Made by a program: the position numbers and the translations under genes
Part shown: positions 1 through 13,640 of the stretch, in pieces
Numbering within the stretch: the first letter of the stretch is position 1
Layout: every line of letters starts with the position of its first letter
The notes under the pieces: generated by a model
What the model was told of the DNA's origin: nothing
Database searches by the model: none
What the model saw: only the letters and a program-made list of their open reading frames with translations
Origin: Sphagnum compactum
Taxonomy: Eukaryota > Bryophyta > Sphagnopsida > Sphagnales
Direction: 5' to 3'
Assembly: GCA_965153455.1 (NCBI GenBank)
Contig: OZ234495.1
Coordinates: 17,294,875 to 17,358,874, forward strand
Length of the DNA stretch: 64,000 bases

Positions 1-899
1 CAAAGATGCACAAAGCCCCCATTTTCACTTGTTGGGTTCAATGCAAAAAAAGTTGGGTGTGAGTCATTATTCCTCAAGACAACAATAGTGCAAAGACACA
101 TAAGAGCCCACTTTTCCAAAGGAAAAGATCATGTTCATGACAAAGCTAGGAGGAAGAGATTCTCAATAACACGTGCTTAACTCAAGTTAGAGTGAAATTT
201 CTTTGGTAGACAATTTCATGACTATTTTTTAGGTCAAAATATGATCTCTTCCAATAAGAAATGAAACCCTCCAAATTTTGGAATGGAAATGTGAAGAGCT
301 TTGAAAACAAGGAACAACTTGAAAGGGGGAATCCAAGCTCATCCCCATGGTGGGAACATCCCCAATAATGTTGTCAATTGACCATCTCAAAGCTTGAAAA
401 TCCCATACATCCAAAGTTGTTTTGTTTTTCATCACCCATACATACCCTTTTAAATTTCTAAAAGAAGTCAAGCATATATGGCCATTGGCCACTCTAAAAC
501 TCCAACTACAAAGGTTTCAAAGCTCCATGCTTAAGAAAGAGCATCCTTTAGTACCTTGGCCACTTCAACACACATGTTTGTCGAAAATTAGTTAATTAAT
601 TTTGAAGATTCCCCTTTCAACAAATGATATATCCTCAAATAAATATTCTGTCGGATATTTGAGTTTTTTTTTCAGGGAATATTTATTTGAATTTATTTGG
701 GGTGAAATTTTCAGCATTTTTGAAAAATAATATAAATTAATGTTCAAACTAAAAAGAGAACATGCTCATACTTAGGTTTTTTTTTCTCACAAAATGGTCA
801 TGTTACAAATATTAGGTACCAAAATTTCCAATCACATAAAGCTAGTACTTTACTCATGCTCTTAGGAATGGGTATTAGTTTTAGCCAAAATTTTTGGTG
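1..899. other. gene-free AT-rich DNA
   Basis: Short open frames only, with no recognisable protein similarity and no splice-consistent exon chain. I see nothing functional here. Confidence 0.5.
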
Positions 900-1004
900 A
901 CAATTAATTTTAGGAATAGAATTTACATGGCGACCAATGAGAGGGCTGAATAAATATGCACTCAAGAGGGCTCAATCTCTTGAAAGGGGGGCCTAGCATT
1001 AAAA

Positions 1005-1215
1005 TTTTTTTTGGGGGTGTGTTCCCACATGTTCCTAATGATGTTCCCCAAGTTCTCAATGTGTTTCCCAAGAGTGTTCTCCATAACACCACATGTTTTA
1101 TCCCATACACTTTGCCCAAAGTTCTCCCCTTCTCACTTATATAAGTGGGCCATACGGGTGACATTACATTTTCACATAGAAATTTCTATTTTGGGGTACT
1201 TCCAAAATTGCGGTT
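1005..1215 (+). repeat. dispersed repeat, copy 1 of 2
   Basis: This stretch resembles the reverse complement of about 55470-55660. Both share runs of GTTCCC, then TTCTCCCCTTCT, an ATATA(A/G)GTG block, and a CACA(T/C)AGAAATT(T/G)CTATTTTGGG block in the same order. It is an old interspersed element of unknown class, and its ends are not clear in this copy. Confidence 0.55.
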
Positions 1216-1760
1216 GACTATTTGTTTTGTTTTGGTTTTTGTGGTTATAGGCTAAATGGAAATAGCTCATTGCCAAAAAATTTAAATTTTTTTGGTAAGC
1301 AATTGCCATCTAATTATATAGGTCAATTAACCTATATGCTAGGCACTTCCCTACTAACCCTACATGGTCAACAAGTGTGGTCTAGTAATTGACACCAATA
1401 TATACTTGCCAATATTTAACACCAATTTCTCATCAATACAACCAATCCAATGGTAATTTAGAGTTTATACAAGTCAAGGTTTTTTTTTGGCAAATGTTTG
1501 AGGTAGGTGGACTAGAGATCATCCACAAGAGGACTTTGCCAAATTTGGCTAAAGATCAAAATAAAAAAGTAGAATTTTGTTTCAAACCATGCTGACTATA
1601 CAAGCATACAATAACCTACTATGGTCTAAACATGGTGGGTTCAACTTTCTTTTCCTTGAAATAAGGAAACTTAACGCCCTTTTTCCCCCCCAAAGAAAAA
1701 AAATCCATTATTAATTAATTAATTATTATTTTTGGGTTCTCATGTGGTGAAAACTCACTA
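1216..1760. other. gene-free AT-rich DNA
   Basis: Short runs of T and ATTAATTAATT only. I see no gene or element. Confidence 0.4.
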
Positions 1761-2856
1761 CAAAACAACCCTAATACCCGTGTTGGTCTAATATTGACCA
1801 CGGTAGCAATGGTTGAACATACCAACCTGGTCTTCATATTGGCTCCAAGACTGATTTTTGACTCGTATGTATGTTCATGGCCATTCATTATATGTGATAT
1901 TTCCCTTACATCCCTACCAGGCTGCTACTTTGTCTAAGGGCGACTTTAGATGATGGTCCAAGGTCCGTGGACTAATGATTCAAGCAATCTTATTGGTTGA
2001 AAGCTTTAAAATTGGTCCCAAGGCCTTTAGATGAGAGTCCAAGACCAAAAAGTGGCAAATTGAGGCTAAACCTACATGGCACGTGTTTTGGAGGGAAAAT
2101 CAATTGGTTCGGACCCAAAAAAAATAGTGCTAAGAGGAGAGCTCCTGATTTGGAGAACCAAAAATCAGGCTAGGGACCAACGTACAGTCCAACTCAAGGA
2201 TTCAATTTGCTTCAATTCACTCCAAATTGGTTCTTAGGAAATTGGACCCTCGTCTCAAAGGGGTCCTAAAGGTGGCCTATTACAAGTGCATACTTATCAG
2301 GAAGACTTTTATGTTAAATTAACATTCACTTTAAAACTAAGGTATCATCTCCCACTTAACTTCATTGGGTGCCACCTAGGATGCCACCTAGATTTAGGTT
2401 TAACATTGATTTTAACATCAAGTGTGAAACGGACCATTAATGCTGGTATTGCATTAGCTGGTACCAAGTACGAGGGTCCTCAATACCCATAGTTGGTAGT
2501 CGGGTATCAACTTTTGAACATACCAGCCTAGTCTTGATATTGAACATACCATACTTCAGCTCCCTATTAGGGCCGATATTGGTTACAAGGTTGGTATTGC
2601 TTTAGGCCTTACCGGTCTGGTAGGGTCCTTGATACTACCCGGAGTTTGGCTCGGTATGAACTTTGAGCCTACCAGCTATGGGTCTTGATATTGTGGGTTC
2701 ACGATTGATTGTTGCCCTGGTATTAGGACCATCATTTACTTGAGATATCACCTTACAATACAACCAGGCACATTCCGGTACCAGACCGGACTAATTGCGT
2801 TAGGTCATACTAGCCCGGTAGGGTGCTCTTCCCTAGTGCGGCGGGCCTATAATTAC
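1761..2856. repeat. degenerate repeat rich in GGTA/TACC motifs
   Basis: Motifs such as GAACATACCA, GGTATTG, CCGGTA and TCTTGATATTG recur many times in both orientations across about 1 kb, which is how the subterminal regions of class II elements look. No open transposase frame is visible. At the right edge, from about 2857, the sequence TAGTGTTGGGTGGTTCTT matches the terminus of the hAT element at 52946-53760, so a related hAT element may begin or end here. The partner end was not found. Confidence 0.4.
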
Positions 2857-2972
2857 TAGTGTTGGGTGGTTCTTTACTTTTATGAAAAAACCTTTGATTT
2901 TTTAATTTAATAAAATAATAATAATAATAATCTCAGTTCGTGTTCATAGTTCTGATTTTTGTTTTAAAAAAA

Positions 2973-3597
2973 TGAAGAAAAATTTAAAGGACCCCAAACC
3001 ACATAGGTAGGTGGTACCCTTATTATTATTACCCAGAGTTAAAGTAAAATTTGGGGAACAAGATGAGAATTTGTAAGACAAAAACTTAAGGACTTTGTGA
3101 TTACACACCCACTGCAGCCCACCTTCATCGATCGTGCGGCGGGAAAGAGTCTGGTCGCTGTCAAGGCCGCCGTCGTCAAAAAGCACTTCGATGACGACGA
3201 GAAGTGTCGTCGCAATGGCCTGCGCTTGATCGTCATGGCCTGGGAGACGTTTGACGGCTCCGTCCCCGAGTCACGCATCATGATCCGCAAGATCGCCATC
3301 CGTCACACTGACAAACACAACCGACCCTGAGGACAGACCATCTACCAAATCAATCAGCGTCTTTTCGTCGCGCTCTAGCGAGACGTTGGGGAGCAATTGA
3401 TTGCCTGCGAGTGCAACGACTGAACGTTGGCTTCGCAGCTGACACCAACGATGTTTAGTCAACCTACATCTAAGATCGGGGCGCCAAACAAAAAACTTAA
3501 GGAAACCCCAAAAGCACATAGGTAGGTGGTACCCTTATTATTAATTCCCCAGAGTAAAAGTAAAATTTGGGGAACAAGATGAGAATTTGTAGGACCC
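2973..3597. repeat. 90 bp direct repeats flanking a GC-rich insert
   Basis: Two near-identical segments (about 2983-3073 and 3503-3595) share CACATAGGTAGGTGGTACCC and GGGGAACAAGATGAGAATTT. Between them, 3093-3480 is clearly richer in G+C than its surroundings. A short ACAAAAACTTAAGGA motif sits at the left edge of the insert (about 3077) and again at its right edge (about 3488). On the + strand the insert has an open frame (3097-3330) with mostly G or C in third codon positions, which looks like captured coding sequence. The frame has the spacing C-x3-G-x6-W-E-x-F-x-G, faintly like the tail of some retroelement reverse transcriptases; that is only a guess. Confidence 0.5.
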
Positions 3598-3599
3598 AT

Positions 3600-4050
3600 C
3601 CAACTACAAAAAGACAAACAAACACTCATAGCGGTACATAGCAGGAACCCAAATTGTTTTATTATTATTTATTATTAAAAACAGGTCACAGGTTCGAACT
3701 CTGGCACAGTGTGGTCCACTTTTGCGGTGGAACTTGGGGAAGTAGAAGGGCTCTTCGTTGCTGTTGTCTCGAAGCTTCCTGAAACTATCTCCCCCTCCCC
3801 CTCCCTCCCCCCTTCCTCCTCCTCCTCCACCACCCCCGTACAAACACCGGGTGTGGGTCCCTTCGATGATGCCTAACCCGGTACCGCTTGTGTGGGTTTG
3901 GTACGTGGCTGCCTTCGTACAACCACGGGCTAAGGACGTACCCGGGCCCCACGCTCCTGGATGAGGGAAGTGGACGTATCTGTGTACGAATGGTTTCATC
4001 CGCTTTAGCTAGCAGGAAGCTCCATGGTTTTCATCCCTTTCACATCCAGG
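3600..4050. other. upstream region of the SBP gene
   Basis: No gene. Holds a C-rich/CCT-rich tract (about 3787-3838) and several GGTAC/GTACC sites. It is presumed to include the proximal promoter of the SBP-box gene; no convincing TATA box was identified. Confidence 0.3.
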
Positions 4051-6282
4051 GTTTGCGGCAACAGGAGCGAGCAAGCGAGCTTTGCTGCTTTGTCGCGTTG
4101 CTCGCTGCGCCATCGCTGCTCTTGTGTTCTCTTCTCTCTATCTCTTCTCTCGTCTTGCGCCGCGGCGCACTCGAGTTTTGTTTTCTCTCGCGTCCTTTGC
4201 TTGAACGACGAGGTGAAATTTGGTCTTGGGTTGGTTTTTTTTGGGGGGGGGGGTGTCTTTTGGGGTTCTGTTTGGGTGGACTAGTTACTTGATGCCGTCT
4301 TGTGGTGGTGCCAGTGTTTTTTTTGTTGGGGTTTCCAGGAGCAGTATCCAGAGGTGGAGGAAGAGGCGAGGGTTGAAAGAGAGACAGATAGACTGCGGCC
4401 AAAGTTGTTGCGACCTGAAAAGCTCGGTCAACAGGAAATAAATGAGATCCGGTAAGAATTGATATTGTACCCAAGAAGGCGCGGGTTTCTTCAGGCCAAG
4501 ATCGGTGATTTGGTGGTGCGCTATTTCCAGGTTTTCTAGGTTTTTTGTGGGGTCTTCTTCCTCTCTCTTCGAGAACAGACGGTGACGAGTGCGGAGGCGG
4601 TTGTAGTGGGACAGGATTGTAACGGCTGGTTGGATCTGGAAGAAGAAAAAAAGTCGTCCTAGTTTTTACAGTTCGATTATCGAGCTCTAGGACTGAGGAT
4701 TTGGTGAGGCATTTCTAGGGTTTGTGACTCTGGAGTGCCGCTGCTGCTGGCAACAGCAGCCGCTGGGAAAATTTTCCTACAGACACGCCTGGATTTGAGG
4801 GGTTTGCAGGTGTTGCAAGCCGTGCTTGAGCCCGTGCTTGAGAGCATGGGGAGTACATCCAGAGTTCCTTTTCGAGAAGAGCATTTGGGGAAGCTTTTCG
4901 CTGGAGGAGAATCTGTGGCCTCTTCATGGTTGTTTTTTAGCTTCGTTTGAGCTCTTTCTTCATTCCAAGGGACTGGGGGAGATTTGGCCATGGTGGTTGT
5001 ACGAACAGGGTCTATTCTGCTGCTACTGCCGCTCACCAAGCGAGTTCATGAGCTTCTTAGGTTCTTAGCTACGGTTCTTTGATGGCGACATTCAAGCACT
5101 TCTGCACTTTGTAGAGATGATTCTATCATGCGGCAAATTCCAATTGGCTTCATGTTTGTGTTTTTCCCCTACACTTCCTGCTTGCAGTTATAAGTTCCAG
5201 AGCATTGGGTTCCCTCAGTCATTGAAGAAGCGCTATCTATTGACATGCACCAAAACAGAAGAGGCAGACTAAAACACCACACAGCAGCAGCAGTGGCGGC
5301 TTTATGGAAGCTGCATGTGTATAAGCAGCTCTGCAGTATATTCTGTTCAGATAACCTCCTGTTACTTCTTGCTCAAAATGCTTGGATCCTGAACAGTAAG
5401 TTCATCCTGGAGTCTGCTGCTTAGTTCCAGCTCTGCATGTTGCATGCTCAGCTCCCAGGGTTGTGAGGGTATGTAGTCAAGGGGAAGTGCAAACACAGGG
5501 GGGGGGTGGGCCAAGAGACAATACATAGAGAAGACGGGTATCTTCTTGTATACTGAAGGATCTTATCATCAGCTACAACCAGCAGCATCTTTTGAGCATC
5601 CCTGTAATACAAGCAGTTGCAGATTAACCCTGTAAAAGAGTCAAAGCAGCCAAAACATAACTACTGTGGGTTGTGAATTGCTGGTTCCATTCAGCTGCTG
5701 CAACTGAACATACATGCATCCATCACCAGAGAAACAGCTCACTTGGGGTTCGAGTGGCGGTGGTGGCTATCTGAAGCTGAAAGAAATAGGTGAGAGAAAC
5801 TTGTTGAATCCTGAGACCCAAGTCCACATGTGCTGGGTATCTAAGTGTTGAGGAAGTGGCACTTTGTACCCTCGGTCATCAATAACTGCCAAGTTCTGGG
5901 AAGGATGTGTAAGCCAAGCTACAAATATCAGCTATCACTGAAGTGGATGCTGGTTCTCCAACAATGAATAATTGGAGATTGTTTCTGCTGTAGTACCTAT
6001 GTGGGCTGGTAGTATCTGCATATCACGAGAAGTGGAAAGTGGAGTCTGCTGTGGTTGTTGTGATGATGGGATGACCTACATGATGATTTGTGTTGAAATG
6101 CTGGATCATGAGCTGAAGTCTTTTTCTAATTGGAGCTCCCTTTGGGACTAGGAAAATCACCATTCCTGTTCTCAGAAGGACCATAGTCAACTTCCTTGTA
6201 GCTCGGCCAGGTCTTTTGCATTATTGTTTACAGATTCAATCACTTTAAACCTGGGGAGTCTGTGAACGGACAAGTTACCGCA
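4050..6282 (+). other. probable long 5' leader of the SBP gene
   Basis: Starts with a CT-rich, GC-richer stretch (4110-4200) typical of plant transcription starts and runs 2.2 kb to the first coding exon. It contains many short upstream ATG frames and several GT/AG pairs, so the mature leader is probably spliced. Exact exon borders cannot be set without transcripts. No protein of this stretch is recognisable. Confidence 0.4.
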
Positions 6283-9200
6283 ATGGAGAGGGAAATGAAT
6301 CACTTAGGAGTAGACAGCCACAGACGTAGCAGTCTTCCTTCCCAACAGCACCAGTTCTTTCCAGGAGGTCAGTATACTTCACTGGCTGACCTTATGTGAT
6401 TTGTTCTTTGTTTTGTGTGTGATTGGGAGCCCACGACTGGTGTGTAATACATGTATAATGTGTTTGAAAATTGTTTTTGCTATAGGGTTGGAACAGGTCA
6501 AAACCTAGCCTGAAAGAGAGGGGCGAAGGAGAGATGAAGCATTGATTTTCTGCCCATCCTGTTGCCTCATGTGACTATGTATTGAGTTCTTGCCTCAGAC
6601 CTCAATATGTATGCAGGACGGAACAATTGGTTGATATGTTTCTTATGACTGCAGATAGTGGGAAGCAGCCCCTGGTCTCAAACATTGTTTCCCGTCCCGT
6701 GGAGCATGAGAATGGGCCTTGGTCTTCATCCTCAAACAGGGATCACACTGTGGTGACTCAAGGAGGGGGGAACCCCTCCTCCCGTAGAAAGGAATGGGAT
6801 TCAAAATCATGGAACTGGGACGGTGTAATGTTTGTTGCGCAGCCTGCTGTTGGGCGGACTACTGGTGGTTCAGCAAATGAGGGGACACAAAGGCACAGTG
6901 CTGATGAGAATGGAGGAAATCAGAGATCTCAAGAGCTCACCTTTCAACTCGAAGGGTCATCAGGTGCTCCTGGGCAAGCGCAGGTGGGTGAGGGTTCAAG
7001 TGAGTCAGAGCTTCGAAGCAGATCCTTCTTTGACAAGGAGACTCCATCCCCACCACAGAATGGTGAAAAAAGCCTGATCAGAGAGGATAATGCTCCTGAA
7101 GAAGCTGAATCACTCAGCCTCAAGCTAGGAGGAAGTTCTTACACAATTGTGGATGAGGATGGAAGTGGTGCCCGTGGTGTGAAGAGGTTCCGCTCATCTT
7201 CTCCCCAGTCCCAGTCTCCCATGTGCCAAGTTGACAACTGCAAAGCAGATCTAAGCAAAGCAAAGGACTATCATCGGCGACACAAAGTCTGTGAAATTCA
7301 CTCCAAAGCAGTGAAGGCATCAGTTACACGCCTTATGCAACGCTTCTGCCAGCAGTGTAGCAGGTGTTTTCTCAGTTTCATCCGATTTAGCATAGTTTTA
7401 CACTTACCCAGCTGAATACAGGTCATTGTCATGCTCTAACTATCGGAAGTCCTACTCTGGCTTTAGTAGACGAGGACTGAAGAGACGAGGACTGAAGCAG
7501 GTCTTGTGAGGATCATGGCTGATATAAAATCTTCACTTTGTGCAGATTTCATCCACTAGCAGAGTTTGATGAGGGAAAACGTAGCTGTCGCAGACGGCTT
7601 GAGGGTCACAATAGGCGACGAAGGAAGACACAGCCTGATTCAGCTTCTAGAGCTTACTTGATGGGTGAGGAAGATCTGATGGGCAAAGGCGGAGCAGGGT
7701 TAGTTGGTGGGCTTCTTCATATCTTGGCACAATTGCAAGGTATGAACGTAAAATGCTTTGTCAGATCTTCCATTTTCTTTGACAGTTTAGTCCTTATTTT
7801 TTTGGCTCTGTGATTGCTGTCTTGCTATCATGTTGGGTTGAATGAGATTCGGAAGCTTAATAAAAAAATCACGAGCCAGCTCAGGTATTCTTTATGGCTG
7901 CTTTTTGGTGTAGTAGGATGTCTGTATGATGCCAAAGGAGGAAACACAAATATGAGTCTTTCCTCTCTGATGATCTTTTTCCAACTGATGGAGATCTTGG
8001 GTTTTTCAATATTGATCTCTGTGAGTAGTTATTTGCTCTTTGATGAGACTTCATTTTGTGTGAATGCAGCATCATCGTCCCTTGACCGTGCCAATGTACC
8101 GATCGTTGACAGGGAGGCTCTATTAAGGAAAGCAGTGTTGGCCTCTTTGGAGGACAGAACAACTCCATCATGGAATCAGTTGATTCCAAACCTTGACCAT
8201 CTAGCAGCTGGATTATTGAGTAGACAAGAGCAAAGGGCACCATCAAATGGTCATGCTGCCACTGATCTATCAATTGAAACACAATATCTTCTTTCCAGAT
8301 TGGCAGCAGGCTCGTCACCAGAAGCTCTGGCGTTGCTTCTCCAAAGCAGTGGACAGTTGTCTACGGCTCCAAGGCATGCTCAAGATGCTCCAGGGTCTCA
8401 CCTCCTTGCACAGGAGGCAGCAGCAGTTCCAGTGCTGCAGCAAACACATGCTTCCTCATCTGCCCCTGACTCACTCAGGATGCAGGCATGCCCTTCACAA
8501 AGACTAGTTGGCAACTCATCTTGTGGGCATGCTGCAGCGGTGTCAACCCCTGTGCCTGATAGCCCACATGTGTCCATAGAACCTTTCATAAGGTCTACTG
8601 ATAGCAGCTCCCTGGCAAGACCAATTGCTGAGCGACCAATGCTCAATCCTGACCGTTTAGCTCTGCAGGTTGACCAGGCGCCTCCAGCAACACCAACAGT
8701 GCAAAGATTGTTCCCTCAGCAGTCAACTGCTAACCACTCAACTGCAGCCAATGGGAACAATGCTAGCTGGAGGACTGATGCAGGAATATCTTCTGCAATA
8801 GGTGGTCGGGGAAGTTCTATGGTTTCAAGTTTTGGGACCCATGAGACACGGCCGTCATTGAGGCCAATTCCAGCTGATCCTCGCCCAGCAGTGCAGCAGC
8901 CTGCAATTGTGCAACTCAGTGACAGTTCACAATCAGGGTCAGATGAACAATTGCCAGTTCTTTCCTCTGCGGATTCGGAGGTAGCAGCTTCAAATGTAAT
9001 AGTTTGATTTGGCAAATTTTGTTTGTGGGTACTTAGTATTGCATGAGACTTTTATTCCTTGGTGGTCCGTCCTGAGTCAATTGTGGGGTAGACTGATATG
9101 ACCAGTAAAAGTGTTAGGAAATGTACTACATTTATGGGTTCTTAATGTTCTTGTCTGATTTGAGTGGTGATTTTGAAATGTTGTTTGTCAGACGTGGACT

Positions 9201-12200
9201 CCTACACGTCGAATATCACTCAAGCTATTTGATAGGAGTCCTGAAGACTTGCCTGCTAATCTACGAATGCAGGTGAATTTACAACAAACAGCCCCTTTCA
9301 TGTCTGTCTCTACTTTGCTGTTAGACTTGTTATGCTGATTTGGATTATGATGCTAGATCCCTTGTTTGATGTGACTGTCAGCTTTTATTCAAACTGCTCC
9401 TTGGTTTTGTTTCCTGTTTTCTTTAGGGTTGTGGTTTTTTCTCTTTTTCCTGTTTTGCTCATATGTCAGTCAGATCTGAAATCTCTATAACCTTCTAATT
9501 GGGTTATATCTCAGTTCTATTCAGGCTGACTTCAATCAGCTGTATGGAGAAGGTTTTTGGGTACTTATGAAGCTATTACCACTTGTTTGATCTGATGCAA
9601 GTTTTTCAAAGCAGGTAGCAGGTGGTGCATGATGGTAGACATTTCAGGCCAGCTCACTTGCAAAGACTCTCCTGCATAGAGTACTGATCATCTGTCTATT
9701 TCTTATCCAGATTGATGTGTGGCTGGCACGCCTACCTACAGACATGGAGAGCTATATAAGACCTGGTTGTGTTGTATTAACTATTTATGTTTCCATGCCA
9801 CATTCTGCATGGGTGCAGGTGTGTACTGAAATCTCTTCAACATAGTTTTACTTTCTTACTTCAAGCTTTTTGAGATTTCACTCTTGTGTGTGTAATTTCA
9901 CTCTGGAGGAAAGCCATGTCAGTGACTGCAATAGACCTCCACTACAAATATGGGGTTCAAACTCTTTTACATGTACTGTTGAAAAGAGCCTCTGAAGACA
10001 GAAGAAGACTCCTGCTCATTACTTTGTGAACCTTCCTGCAGGATTTACATCACATTTGAAATCTGTCTGAAGTCATGCCTACTGAATGTGAGAGAATCTT
10101 GCTGGACATGATGGTGAGCATGTGTGTTAGGATACTGGTTACTGTTGCTGATGATTAGTTGTTATTTTTGTGCAGTTAGATAGGGACTTGCGAGGAAGCT
10201 TGGAAAATTTACTCAGTACATGCAATGATGAGTTCTGGCACAAAGGCCGCATCCTGGTGCAAGTGGAGCACCAAAGAGTTTTGATTGTTGATGGTTAGTT
10301 GCATGCCACATTTCATGGAGACCTTTCAGAGATGCATTAACACATGTATGGATGACAGTGTCATTGGGTAATGTGAAGAGCTTGCAACAAATGGGCCCAG
10401 CATGAAGTCTCTCTTTTAGGTCTTTTCTGATGAACTACATGATGGGTTTCTGTCGCTCTAGAGCCTTTGATGAGCAGTGCTGGCCCTGTGTTCATATCAA
10501 GTGTTTTGGAAGGCTTGATATGATAAGGAAGGTTCTGTTATGTTTTCAAGTGGGTGGAGTGAGTCTGATAACAACTGCATGTTTATTGCATTGATATTGC
10601 AGGAAATATTATGGAAAGGAAATTTGTGAATCCATTGAGTCAACCCTACATTCAATCAGTGCGCCCCCTTGCAATTGTAGCTGGTCAAGAAACCAAGATC
10701 TGTTTCAAGGGTTTCAACCTTGGACACTCTTCTGGTACCAGGTATCTGTTATTAACACTCTGTAAATTTGAGTTGTCTTAGGTGGGGGTGTGGGTGGCAA
10801 TGAGAAGATTGCCCTTCGTTGTCTGACATGTTGCCTTTGCCATAAATCAAAAGTAAAAGAGTGCAAATCTCTGGCTTGCTCCTTACAAAGAGACATTGAT
10901 TTTCTGATTCTCCTTTTGTTCAGGTTACTTTGTGTATACCAGGGAAAGCACTTGTCACAAGATTCTTCTACTAGTGTGGAGGATGAAGAAGCAGACAGTG
11001 CTAGTGATGAAAGTGATGGAGAACGTGATGAAATTGACAATTATGGTGACAGCTTTGTGGATGATTGTGGTGTTGTGGCCACAACTGATAAAGCGGAATT
11101 TGCAGTGGATCACAATTTCACTCTCCGTGGGGAACATGCTGATGTTGTGGGTCGGTGTTTCATGGAGGTATATTTTCCCAGTAGATGTAGATCATCAGTG
11201 CGAACATGTGAAGCTTGAGAGTGATCTGAGTTTGCACATTTGATTTATTTTCACAGTGAGGGGAAGGATGGCATCTGTGGGACCTGATAAGTTTTGTGTT
11301 TGAGTCGATTGTGACTTCAAAAGAGTTTTCTTCATATATGTGGTTATGATGGCTGCAGGCAGAACAAAATCTTAGGGGAGGTAATTCAAAGCCAGTCATA
11401 ATTGCAAACACATCAATTTGCAAGGAGCTCTGCAAGCTAGAAGAGGAAATTGAAGCAGCAACTTTACGTGCAGCTGATACAGCGAAAAGAGAAGGACTTG
11501 AATCCTTTGATGTTCTGGTCTGTAGTGAGGTGGCACGTGCTGTGGTGGAAGAAGATGTTGCATGTTTCTTACATGAACTGGGTTGGTATTTCCAGAGCAG
11601 CAGCTATTGGCAATTGAATAATAACTCTGGTTCTCTTGACATGGTATGTGATTTCATTTCTAGTTTCATGTCTTTCCTTTCATGGGCTATCAAGGTATTG
11701 ATGGTTGCATGCTGTGGGATTGCTCAATGTGGAATGATATTTGTGACAGACAGTCTCCTGATAACAACTACCAGCAGATCTACATAAGTGGTTCCAGGAC
11801 CAGAAGTGCAGAATATCAGTGAGAATTTGATCATGAGCTCAAGGAAGGAAACTGGAGTCATATGGATGGCTAAGACCTCTTGAGAGCTGTCTCTTCAAAT
11901 TTGAGCAGTCTTTCTAGGAATACCTCACATTACCCCTTTGTTTGTTTTATTGCAGGTTCAGGCTTTCCGATTGAAGCGTCTGTTGGTCTTCTCAGTTGAA
12001 CGTGATTGGTGCACAGTCGTACGAAAACTGCTGGATATGCCCTTTGAGAGAGCCAAGTCTGAGTCCTTTTTCACCAAATTGTCCCATGTTGTGCAAGATG
12101 ATATGAGTTTATTACATCAGGCAGTTCGCAGGAAGTGCAGACCCATGGTGGAGCTTCTGTTGGCATATGTGCCTTCATCCCTCACAAAAGAAAGTGATGT

Positions 12201-13033
12201 TGGGTTGGAGACTTTACAGAGAATAATGCAATTCAAATTGCAGTGGGGCAACTTATTCAGGCCAGACATGGCTGGGCCAGCAGGCTTGACACCTTTGCAC
12301 ATTGCAGCTAGCATGAAAGATGCTGAGGATGTGGTCGATGCCCTCACAAGTGACCCCTGTCAGGTCTGTTCACAATTTTACTGTATTCCTGCATTGAGTT
12401 TGGTTTATAGGATGTTTTGAGAGGCATCTTACGATGTGACCCAAGTGACCCAAATTGTGTACCAATGAGCTGCATTAGTGGATCTAGTTGATATTGTGAA
12501 GATAACAGATTCCTCACTTGGTGGTGCCTGTACAGGTTGGGTTGCATGCTTGGGTCAACAAGCAGGATGAGAGCAGGCAGACACCTCTCAGTTTGGCACT
12601 TGAAGGAGGAAATGTGAAGTCTGTGGAGTTGGTGAGAGTTAAACTTGCTCTCCTTGATAGTACAGGAGGAAATGTGGCTATCAATATCCCGGGGGATTCC
12701 TTTGCTCACATTCCAGATGGAAAGTTCCATGAAGGTGCTTCAAGGTCAATTTCAAACTTGCCAGCTGCTGTGAACCTGCCTTTGTGGGGAGACCGCAGTT
12801 CTGCTTCAGGGAGGAAGCACAATGCTGGCAAGGCTCCATCATGCAGGGCTTTGGCAAATCGCCCTGGCAAGCATGGTGCCCTGCATGGCTATATTCCTAA
12901 GTCCTTCATGCTATCTTTGGTGTCAATTGCAGCAGTCTGTGTTTGTGTGTGTCTGGTGTTCAGGAACGCTCCGTGTGTGAAGTTTGTGATGCCTCCCTTC
13001 CGTTGGGAGCATTTGGGTGGTGGTCCACAGTAG
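6283..13033 (+). CDS. SBP-box transcription factor with ankyrin repeats, SPL1/SPL12/SPL14 type
   Basis: Nuclear DNA-binding regulator; the SBP domain binds GTAC-core sites. Twelve exons fit without phase conflict: 6283-6367, 6655-7363, 7546-7739, 8070-8980, 9192-9272, 9711-9818, 10176-10293, 10603-10741, 10924-11167, 11359-11643, 11956-12363 and 12536-13033, giving 1259 aa. The conserved N-terminal block [10 protein letters not shown] lies near residue 80. The SBP domain spans about 219-296, with both zinc sites (CQVDNC, the H/H/C set, CQQC then FH, and C of KRSCRRR) and a basic nuclear signal at its end. The C-terminal part holds ankyrin-like repeats (about 1006-1092, e.g. LTPLHIAA) and a Cys/Val-rich membrane-like segment (about 1219-1236) before FRWE, as in the long SPL clade. 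I saw no miR156 site, as expected for this clade. Uncertain points: the start (ATG at 6283, or at 6639/6648 if the first intron is retained) and the exon 4 donor (8980 or 8995). Confidence 0.93.
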
Positions 13034-13640
13034 AGTAGGAGATGCCTTGCTTAGGCCTACAGCATGCTTAATAGAGACTGGCTGGTTCAGTGCTGGACCA
13101 AATGAAGAGAGTTTGTGCCGGCCTGTATTTGTCTGTTGTCAAAACTTTACCAACAATGTTGTCACTGCTGCTGTTAGTGTATCATTTGTCTATGAGGTCT
13201 CTTCATGTCAAGCACATCCCAAAGCCACAAATCCTTGCAGTTTACATTCTTGTGTAGAGATCAATTCTTTTCAAATTTTTTTGGTACTAAAGCAAAGCCA
13301 TTCTGTTTGAAAGATTCTTTTTTTTGGTCAAAGAAGATGGACACCCTCATGTGCTATCTTACCCAACCTCCTGTCCTCTTTCAATTATGGGACTATTGTG
13401 GTGGATTTGCTGTGCAGACTCCAAAGTGGAGTATAGGATGTAGGATAGCTTGTTTTGGTCTCAGCCTGGGTTGCATTGTAGTGTACGTATTTGAACACCT
13501 CATTAAGAGTCTTTCTGCTTTGAAGAGACCTGAATTGGATGTGCTTATCCTTTCTTTGCTGATCAATCCATTTGCCAATGCTGGTCTGCCTGGAGGGCCA
13601 TGACCTCCTTGCTCTTGTCAAGGAACATGACGATACCAGG
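13034..13640 (+). other. 3' flank of the SBP gene
   Basis: Begins with the presumed 3' UTR. There are short open frames but nothing recognisable. Confidence 0.35.

Noticed and set aside
3690-3705. GGTTCGAACTC resembling a tRNA or SINE B box
   Set aside because: No A box at the right distance upstream and no cloverleaf; a single short match.
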